Below the pieces are notes generated by a model. It was given only the letters and a program-made list of their open reading frames with translations. It was not told where the DNA came from and ran no database searches. The position numbers and the translations under genes are program-made. This document shows, piece by piece, positions 1 to 4,369 of a stretch of 5,997 bases of DNA; within the stretch, counting starts at the first letter, position 1; each line of letters starts with the position of its first letter. This DNA comes from Limisphaerales bacterium (GTDB lineage Bacteria; Verrucomicrobiota; Verrucomicrobiia; Limisphaerales; PALSA-1396): assembly GCA_003140275.1 (NCBI GenBank), contig PLJQ01000087.1:6871-12867 (forward strand), written 5' to 3'.

Positions 1-528
1 GTTCTTGGTCATGCGGATGGTGGCGTTTTTCAAAGCCACGTTCTGCAAATCGAATTTAACAGGCGCGCCTGGTTTCGTCACCGAGGGAGCTTTCTTTTCC
101 TTTTCACCCGGTTTGGGCTTGGTGAAGGGGTCAAGATTGCTGGTGCCGTCGGCGTTTTCGACAATCTCAACAACCGGCGACGTCAATTCGACTTCCTGGA
201 CTTTGATATTCCCACCGAGAATGGCCCGGAGATCATAACGCACCCGCACTTCCTCCACCTTGACCAGCGGTTCAGTTCCGGTCGTCTGTACTTTCAATCC
301 GCGCAGGATCACTTGGGAGAATGGGCTGATCGAAGCGTCGGTCACGGTGATGTCGGCGTTCGCCGCCTTGCCGACGCGGGGTAGAATGACGCCTTTGAAA
401 AACACCGCGCTGGTGGCAACCAGGTAAAAAATAATCAGCAGCAGCAGGAGTCCGCAAAAAACGAACGCCAGTTTGCGTCCCCGGGAAGAGCGTTTCGTGA
501 TTTTAGGAGCAGACGTTGTTTCAGTCAT
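1..528 (-). CDS. AsmA/DUF748-like envelope protein, N-terminal part (runs off left edge)
   Basis: The minus strand reads open for 176 codons from an ATG at 528-526 to the window edge, so this is the N-terminal part only. Residues 1-19 are polar and basic (KITKRSSRGRK). Residues 20-38 form one strong membrane segment (LAFVFCGLLLLLIIFYLVA) with a cytoplasmic-looking basic start, so the rest should lie in the periplasm. Residues 49-116 show the pattern typical of AsmA/DUF748/TamB-type proteins: LPRVGKAAN, then ISPFSQVILRGLKV, then VRVRYDLRAILGGNIKVQEVEL, ending in SPVVEIVENADGTSNLDPF. A Lys/Pro-rich linker fills residues 137-156, followed by another beta-rich stretch. Family members are thought to be lipid-transfer or outer-membrane assembly bridges; that role is family knowledge, not shown here. 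The start has only a weak GGAA about 10 bases upstream. It is transcribed divergently from the glycosyltransferase gene. The membrane anchor and repeat style are clear; the exact subfamily is not. Confidence 0.75.
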   Translation of the reverse strand, partial: MTETTSAPKITKRSSRGRKLAFVFCGLLLLLIIFYLVATSAVFFKGVILPRVGKAANADITVTDASISPFSQVILRGLKVQTTGTEPLVKVEEVRVRYDLRAILGGNIKVQEVELTSPVVEIVENADGTSNLDPFTKPKPGEKEKKAPSVTKPGAPVKFDLQNVALKNATIRMTKN

Positions 529-641
529 AAATCAGTTTTTCCATTCTCCGACACTTTCGACTCGCGGTTGCAACTTCTTGTTCAATGGCCATGATGAAGT
601 CAATTTAAGTCCTGTCAGTCAAAATCCCAAACAAAAGTTAT

Positions 642-671
642 TTGGCAGTTGAATTCCGACCGGACTTTAAA
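642..671 (+). promoter_or_regulatory. Candidate sigma70-type promoter for the glycosyltransferase gene
   Basis: TTGGCA at 642-647 matches the -35 consensus at 5 of 6 positions. TTTAAA at 666-671 matches the -10 consensus at 4 of 6, with an 18-base spacer. Transcription would begin near 678, only about 8 bases before the GTG start at 686, so the message would be nearly leaderless. The rest of the divergent spacer (529-641) is comparatively AT-rich and holds no convincing promoter for the minus-strand gene. This rests on pattern matching alone. Confidence 0.3.
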
Positions 672-685
672 CAAGAGTTCGCGGC

Positions 686-1411
686 GTGAAAATCTCGGTC
701 ATTGTGCCTGCCTTCAACGAGGAGAAACTCATTGCCGATTCGCTGCGTAGTGTTCAGGCCTCCTTCGTCGCGTTTGCCCGCGCGGGCTGGGAGACCGAGA
801 TCATCGTCTGCGATAATAATTCCACCGACCGGACGGCTGAACTGGCGCGTGCCGCGGGCGCGACGGTCGTCTTTGAACCGGTGAATCAAATCGGGCGCGC
901 GCGCAATCGCGGTGCGGAAGCGGCCACGGGCAATTGGCTGGTGTTTATCGACGCGGATTCGTATCCGTCACCGGGACTGTTTGGCGAGGTGGCCGCGGCC
1001 ATTCAAACCGGCCAATGCCTGGCCGGGGGCTGCCTGATGCAGATGGCTGCCGGAAATCTTACCGCCCGGATGGGGGTGCAAATATGGAATCTGATTAGCC
1101 GGATTACCCGGTGGGCGCCGGGCTCGTTCATTTTTTGTGAAACCGCGGCGTTTCGGGGTGTGGGAGGATTCAACCTTGACCTGTTTGTCACGGAGGAAAT
1201 TGATTTAAGCCAACGCTTCAAAATACTGGCCCGTCAGCGGGGACGAAAAATGGTCATTTTGCGCCGGCATCCGCTGGAGACTTCCGCGCGCAAACTTCAG
1301 CTTTATTCGGTGCGTGAGATTTTAAGTTTCCTGGCCGGCATGATTTTCCGTCCCCGGCGCACCTCGAAAAATCGCGCGGCCTGCCAGCCGTGGTATGACG
1401 GCAGGCGCTGA
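686..1411 (+). CDS. Family 2 glycosyltransferase (GT-A fold)
   Basis: A 241-residue protein with the usual order of GT2 motifs. The first strand and loop are ISVIVPAFNEE at residues 3-13. The nucleotide-binding acidic motif VCDNNSTDRT lies at 41-50, then GRARNRGAEAATG at 70-82. The metal-binding DxD is D89-A-D91 within FIDADS. The acceptor-side motif GGFN...EEIDLSQRF is at 160-178, with E170/E171 and D173 in the place of the usual catalytic ED. The end, FRPRRTSKNRAACQPWYDGRR, is basic and has no clear membrane segment, so the enzyme is probably cytoplasmic or peripheral. It should transfer a sugar from a nucleotide sugar, perhaps to a lipid or LPS acceptor given the lipid A genes downstream; donor and acceptor are unknown. 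GTG at 686 is the only possible start, because a frame stop lies at 668-670 and no other start codon falls between. The ribosome site is weak (AAGAG at 673-677). Confidence 0.85.
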   Translation: MKISVIVPAFNEEKLIADSLRSVQASFVAFARAGWETEIIVCDNNSTDRTAELARAAGATVVFEPVNQIGRARNRGAEAATGNWLVFIDADSYPSPGLFGEVAAAIQTGQCLAGGCLMQMAAGNLTARMGVQIWNLISRITRWAPGSFIFCETAAFRGVGGFNLDLFVTEEIDLSQRFKILARQRGRKMVILRRHPLETSARKLQLYSVREILSFLAGMIFRPRRTSKNRAACQPWYDGRR

Positions 1412-1429
1412 GGGTGGCCGCCGGGTTGA

Positions 1430-1476
1430 CGAGGCGGATGCAGCCCGTTTTTCCGAAGTCCGCCTCGATACTTCGG
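1430..1476 (+). other. Overlapping inverted repeats in the lpxC-fabZ leader
   Basis: The 119-base stretch between the glycosyltransferase stop and the chosen lpxC start holds two interleaved inverted repeats. One is a perfect 9-base pair: CGAGGCGGA at 1430-1438 with TCCGCCTCG at 1459-1467. The other is a perfect 6-base pair: CCGAAG at 1453-1458 with CTTCGG at 1471-1476. The left arm of the second lies in the loop of the first and touches its right arm, so the two helices would compete or form a tight pseudoknot. No U-run follows, so it is not a terminator. Whether it regulates anything is unknown; chance structure in GC-rich DNA is possible. Confidence 0.3.
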
Positions 1477-1530
1477 CGGCTGCGCATCTACCCGCTTGCC
1501 AATGGCGGCTGCGATTTGTTAAATGCCGGG

Positions 1531-2889
1531 GTGTTACAACAGCAAACGATCGGCAAGCCGGTCAGCTACTCCGGGATGGGGTTGCATAGCGGCAATCCGG
1601 TCGAGATGACTTTCCTGCCGGCGGCGCCCAACACCGGTATCTGTTTTCGGCGCGTCGATCTGGACGGCAAACCGGAAGTGGAGGCGCGAGTGGAAAATGT
1701 CAGTGAAACCAACCGCTCGACCACACTTTCCAAGGGCAACTTCAAAGTTCAGACGGTGGAGCACGTGCTGGCGGCGCTCGCCGGCTGTGGCGTTGACAAT
1801 GCCGTGGTGGAACTGGACGCCAACGAGCCGCCGGTCGGCGATGGCAGTGCCCGTGAATATTGCCGGATGATTGAATCGGCGGGGATCGTACCGCAAGCGG
1901 ACCGGCGCGAACCGTACACGGTTACGTCGCCCATCGAGTTGCAGATGGGCGAAACCGTGATGTCGATTTTCCCCCACGACATTCTCAAAGTCACCTGCAC
2001 GAGCGCGGACAAACAGGGACGCTTCACGCAATTTTACAGTGTGGAAATTTCCCCGAAAACCTGGGAACGGGAACTGGCGCATGCCCGCACGTTTTGTTTT
2101 TACGAAGAAATCGAATTCCTGATCAAAAACGGTCTGATCAAAGGCGGCAGTCTCGAAAATGCCGTGGTCATTCGCGAAGACGCCGTCCTGACCAATGAGC
2201 CGTTGCGTTACCCGGAGGAGTTTGTCCGGCACAAAATCCTCGACATCGTGGGCGATCTTTCCCTGCTGGGGCGTCCGTTGTGCGGCCATCTGATCGCGGT
2301 CAAGCCCAGCCACACGGCGAACTGCGAACTGACGCGCCAGATCAGCGCGCAAATGCGCAAGCCCCTGCAAGTGGCGCAAACCTTCGCGCCACCGCCCGCC
2401 GTCGTAAAAGCTTCAGCGATGACGGAACTTTCATCGATTGAGGCGGTGGTTCAGGACGGTCGCACCCTTGACATCGCCCAAATTCTGAAAGTGTTGCCGC
2501 ATCGTTACCCGTTTTTGATGATTGATAAAGTGACGAAAATTAACGGCAACAGAATCATCGCGCTGAAAAACGTCAGCGTCAACGAGCCGTATTTTCAAGG
2601 GCATTTTCCCAACCATCCGATCATGCCCGGTGTCATGCAACTCGAAGCGGTGGCCCAGGCAGCGGGCATTCTCATGCTTAAACAAGTCGAGAACGCCGGC
2701 AAACTTGCCTACTTCATGTCCGCGGAAAATGTAAAGTGGCGCAAACCCGTGCGGCCCGGTGAGACGTTGATCATCGAAGTCGAACTGACCAAATCGCGCG
2801 GCAAAATTGGCAGAGCCAAAGGGGTTTGCAAGGTTGATGGCGAAGAGGTCAGCGAGGCCGAAGTGACGTTCATGTTGGTGGACGCCTGA
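1531..2889 (+). CDS. lpxC-fabZ: Bifunctional LpxC-FabZ: UDP-3-O-acyl-GlcNAc deacetylase fused to 3-hydroxyacyl-ACP dehydratase
   Basis: A 452-residue cytoplasmic fusion. LpxC (about 1-285) removes the N-acetyl group from UDP-3-O-acyl-GlcNAc, the committed step of lipid A synthesis. Its landmarks are SGMGLHSG (14-21), zinc ligand H78 in VEHVLAAL, NEPPVGDGS (98-106), zinc ligands H234 and D238 in RHKILDIVGDL, and H261 in KPSHTAN, matching E. coli H79, H238, D242 and H265. A Pro/Ala linker (286-296) leads into FabZ (about 297-452), which dehydrates 3-hydroxyacyl-ACP: LPHRYPFLMIDKV (322-334), catalytic H358 in QGHFPNHP, catalytic E372 in LEAVAQAAG. All key residues are present. The same frame is open back to a GTG at 1414 and an ATG at 1438, but the extra residues do not resemble LpxC, whereas VLQQQTIGKPV from GTG 1531 aligns with the E. 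coli LpxC N-terminus without gap. No Shine-Dalgarno is visible. The fusion is known in Bacteroidota and other phyla. The start is less sure than the identity. Confidence 0.95.
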   Translation: MLQQQTIGKPVSYSGMGLHSGNPVEMTFLPAAPNTGICFRRVDLDGKPEVEARVENVSETNRSTTLSKGNFKVQTVEHVLAALAGCGVDNAVVELDANEPPVGDGSAREYCRMIESAGIVPQADRREPYTVTSPIELQMGETVMSIFPHDILKVTCTSADKQGRFTQFYSVEISPKTWERELAHARTFCFYEEIEFLIKNGLIKGGSLENAVVIREDAVLTNEPLRYPEEFVRHKILDIVGDLSLLGRPLCGHLIAVKPSHTANCELTRQISAQMRKPLQVAQTFAPPPAVVKASAMTELSSIEAVVQDGRTLDIAQILKVLPHRYPFLMIDKVTKINGNRIIALKNVSVNEPYFQGHFPNHPIMPGVMQLEAVAQAAGILMLKQVENAGKLAYFMSAENVKWRKPVRPGETLIIEVELTKSRGKIGRAKGVCKVDGEEVSEAEVTFMLVDA

Positions 2890-2895
2890 GGAAAC

Positions 2896-2923
2896 GCGGA
2901 GTGCGGAGTGAGAAATGCGAAGT
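2896..2923 (+). repeat. Left heptamer array (GCGGAGT units) beside the four-helix-bundle gene
   Basis: Four consecutive 7-base units begin 6 bases after the lpxC-fabZ stop: GCGGAGT, GCGGAGT, GAGAAAT and GCGAAGT, the last two degenerate. Positions 2896-2918 pair with 3372-3394 as an inverted repeat, matching 21 of 23 bases, with the first 15 perfect. The array ends 50 bases before the four-helix-bundle start codon. Confidence 0.75.
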
Positions 2924-2962
2924 AAAATGACGTACGATCATGGTGAGAAACATCTGGCTGGC

Positions 2963-2966
2963 AGGA
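2963..2966 (+). promoter_or_regulatory. Shine-Dalgarno of the four-helix-bundle gene
   Basis: AGGA at 2963-2966, within AGGAAAGAG, lies 7 bases before the ATG at 2974. It is the clearest ribosome binding site in the window; the genes on either side have none, which suggests this gene brings its own translation signal. It also favours ATG 2974 over the in-register ATG-rich sequence just after it. Confidence 0.6.
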
Positions 2967-2973
2967 AAGAGCA

Positions 2974-3336
2974 ATGAGTAATGAAAACCTGAAACAAAGA
3001 ACGAAAAAGTTCGCGCTCGAAGTGATCCAATTCGTTGAAGCCTTGCCGCGTGATGACGCTGGCAAAGTGCTGGGACGTCAACTCCTGCGTTCAGGGACCT
3101 CCGTTGGCGCAAACTATCGAGCAGCCTGCCGCGCCAAATCCAACGCAGATTTCATAAGTAAGATGGGCAACGTCGAGGAGGAGGCGGACGAATCAGGATA
3201 CTGGATCGAATTGCTCATGGAGAGCGGCAAGGTTGCTCAAACGAAATCCGTGCCGCTATTGAAAGAATCCGGAGAACTTCTGGCGATTGCCGTTTCGTCT
3301 ATCAACACCGCCCGCAATTCTGGAGGCCGGGAATGA
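2974..3336 (+). CDS. Four-helix-bundle protein, 23S rRNA intervening-sequence (S23/IVP) family
   Basis: A 120-residue, highly charged, mostly helical protein without signal peptide or membrane segment. The family signature is RSGTSVGANYRAA at residues 39-51, preceded by a first helix (LKQRTKKFALEVIQFVEALP, 6-25) and followed by KSNADFISKMGNVEEEADESGYWIE... in which the acidic EEEADE and YWIELL (68-81) are also typical. Length fits the family (roughly 115-130). Members were first found inside insertions in bacterial 23S rRNA genes, and Avd of diversity-generating retroelements is a structural relative that binds nucleic acid. No rRNA gene is present here, and the function of free-standing members is not known to me; RNA or DNA binding is a reasonable guess only. 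It sits between lpxC-fabZ (84-base gap) and lpxA (64-base gap), with inverted heptamer arrays on both sides and its own Shine-Dalgarno. Family assignment is firm; role is open. Confidence 0.9.
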   Translation: MSNENLKQRTKKFALEVIQFVEALPRDDAGKVLGRQLLRSGTSVGANYRAACRAKSNADFISKMGNVEEEADESGYWIELLMESGKVAQTKSVPLLKESGELLAIAVSSINTARNSGGRE

Positions 3337-3366
3337 GTGGGGATTTGAACGGCGCGCTGCTTTCGA

Positions 3367-3401
3367 ATTTTGCATTCCGCACTCCGCACTCCGCACTCTC
3401 A
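3367..3401 (-). repeat. Right heptamer array (inverted copy) running into the lpxA start
   Basis: Five 7-base units read on the plus strand as ATTTTGC, ATTCCGC, ACTCCGC, ACTCCGC and ACTCTCA; the middle three are near-identical and the outer two degenerate. It is the inverse of the left array. The final A is the first base of the lpxA ATG, so the repeat occupies the position where the lpxA ribosome site should be. Confidence 0.75.
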
Positions 3402-4168
3402 TGATTCATTCCTCCGCGGTCATTCATCCGCACGCGCAGATTGGTGCCCATTGCGAGATCGGACCGTATTGCGTGATCGGGGAGCATGTGGTGCTTGGCG
3501 AGGGCTGTCGTTTGCATTCCCATGTGGTGCTTGACGGGCACACGCAACTGGGGCCGGGGAATGAAGTTTTTCCGTTTGCCAGCCTCGGCTTGAAAACGCA
3601 GGACTTGAAATGGAAAGGCGGCGTCACGCGCGTCAAAATTGGCGACCACAACACCTTTCGCGAATACGTCACCATCAACAGCGCCACCGGCGATGGCGAA
3701 GCGACCGTCGTCGGTTCTCATAATCACATCCTGGCTTACTCACACATCGCGCACAACGTGGCGCTCGGCAATCACGTCATCATGTCCAATGTAGCGACGC
3801 TGGCCGGGCACGTGACCGTCGAGGATTACGTTGTGATTGGCGGTTTGGTTGCGGTGCATCAATTTTGCCGCCTCGGGAAAATGTCCTTCATCGGCGGTTG
3901 TTCCAAAGTGGTGCAGGACGTACCGCCTTATGTTTTGGCCGACGGTAATCCGTTGGAGTCGCGAACGATTAACAAAGTCGGATTGGAACGCAATGGAGTC
4001 GCGGAAGCGGCGCAGGCGGCCTTGCGGCAGGCTTACAAAATTTTGTTTCGCGAGGGGTTGACGACTCCCAACGCGCTCGTGCGGATTGAATCGGAAGTGC
4101 CTGCCCTGCCGGAAGTGCAGCACCTGGTTCAATTTGTCCGCACCAGCGAGCGGGGGATCACGAAGTGA
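3401..4168 (+). CDS. lpxA: LpxA, acyl-ACP--UDP-N-acetylglucosamine O-acyltransferase
   Basis: A 255-residue left-handed beta-helix acyltransferase catalysing the first step of lipid A synthesis: transfer of a 3-hydroxyacyl chain from ACP to the 3-OH of UDP-GlcNAc in the cytoplasm. The hexapeptide repeats start at once (SSAVIHPHAQIGAHCEIGPYCVIG). The catalytic histidine is H118 in YSHIAHN, equal to E. coli H125. The block TLAGHVTVEDYVVIGG (133-148), AVHQFC (151-156), GGCSKVVQDVPPYV and ADGNPLESRTINKVGL match the family closely, and the helical C-terminus ends TSERGITK like E. coli STRGLIR. G166 is at the place of E. coli G173, the acyl-length ruler. The frame is open back to 3287, but the added residues come from the repeat array and the four-helix-bundle gene, so ATG 3401 is chosen. 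No Shine-Dalgarno is present. Expected partners in order are lpxC-fabZ upstream; no lpxB or lpxD is in view. Confidence 0.96.
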   Translation: MIHSSAVIHPHAQIGAHCEIGPYCVIGEHVVLGEGCRLHSHVVLDGHTQLGPGNEVFPFASLGLKTQDLKWKGGVTRVKIGDHNTFREYVTINSATGDGEATVVGSHNHILAYSHIAHNVALGNHVIMSNVATLAGHVTVEDYVVIGGLVAVHQFCRLGKMSFIGGCSKVVQDVPPYVLADGNPLESRTINKVGLERNGVAEAAQAALRQAYKILFREGLTTPNALVRIESEVPALPEVQHLVQFVRTSERGITK

Positions 4169-4177
4169 GCCCGCGCT
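4145..4177 (+). terminator. Hairpin across the lpxA stop codon, no U-run
   Basis: A 33-base hairpin can form with 12 pairs: AGCG (4145-4148) with CGCT (4174-4177), a bulged AG, CGGG (4151-4154) with CCCG (4170-4173), a small internal loop, then TCAC (4158-4161) with GTGA (4165-4168) around a GAA loop. The lpxA stop TGA is the last three bases of the inner arm. The sequence after it (GAAATTGTGC) has no T-run, so a standard intrinsic terminator is unlikely. It may protect the 3' end of the message or pause polymerase. The remaining bases to 4325 show no gene or other signal I can support. Confidence 0.35.
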
Positions 4178-4325
4178 GAAATTGTGCAAAAGGGATCAAC
4201 CTTCATCCCGGCTGCGACGAGTGCGCGCCCCGCGAATCAAACGACTCCCTACGGCGCCGACTCAGGGTGGCCGCGCGGCAAACAGGAAGCCGCCAGGACG
4301 AAGGACAAAAGCCGCAATTAAACTC

Positions 4326-4353
4326 TGGTCAACCGATGCCCGCTTGCTATACT
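4326..4353 (+). promoter_or_regulatory. Extended -10 promoter candidate for the CehA-like gene
   Basis: TATACT at 4348-4353 matches the -10 consensus at 5 of 6 and has the extended -10 TG at 4345-4346 (TGCTATACT). TGGTCA at 4326-4331 matches the -35 at 4 of 6 with a 16-base spacer. The start point would fall near 4360, some 10 bases before ATG 4370 and 25 before ATG 4385. This is the best promoter-like sequence in the window and implies that the downstream gene is transcribed separately from lpxA. Confidence 0.5.
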
Positions 4354-4369
4354 CGCCGCCGATAACCCG

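Larger units (their letters stand above)
2896..3401 (+). mobile_element. Putative inserted cassette: four-helix-bundle gene between inverted heptamer arrays
   Basis: About 500 bases between lpxC-fabZ and lpxA hold one small gene bracketed by inverted arrays of the same 7-base unit. lpxC-fabZ and lpxA are commonly adjacent in genomes with this fusion (family knowledge), so the segment looks like an insertion. No transposase, integrase or target-site duplication is visible, so how it would move, and whether it does, is inference. A transcript could also fold the arms together, looping out the small gene. Confidence 0.35.

Noticed and set aside
1426..1454. Promoter with TTGACG at 1426-1431 ahead of lpxC
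   Set aside because: No acceptable -10 element lies 15-19 bases downstream.
1453..1476. Intrinsic terminator after the glycosyltransferase gene
   Set aside because: The T-run (1448-1452) precedes the stem instead of following it, on either reading, so it cannot act as a standard terminator.
1534..2379. 281-codon open frame on the minus strand inside lpxC
   Set aside because: It is a shadow of the strongly conserved LpxC reading frame, with low-complexity His/Arg-rich translation and no recognisable domain.
2974..3336. Avd protein of a diversity-generating retroelement
   Set aside because: No reverse transcriptase, template repeat or variable repeat is in the window; the sequence fits the general S23/IVP family better.
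2890..3400. Intervening sequence within a 23S rRNA gene
   Set aside because: Both sides are protein-coding lipid A genes; no rRNA sequence is visible.
2896..3401. CRISPR array
   Set aside because: The repeats are 7 bases long, directly joined without spacers, and in two inverted blocks around a gene; no cas gene is present.
3408..3433. Direct repeat TCATTCCTCCGC / TCATTCATCCGC at the start of lpxA
   Set aside because: It encodes hexapeptide-type residues of the LpxA N-terminus and is explained by coding similarity and chance.
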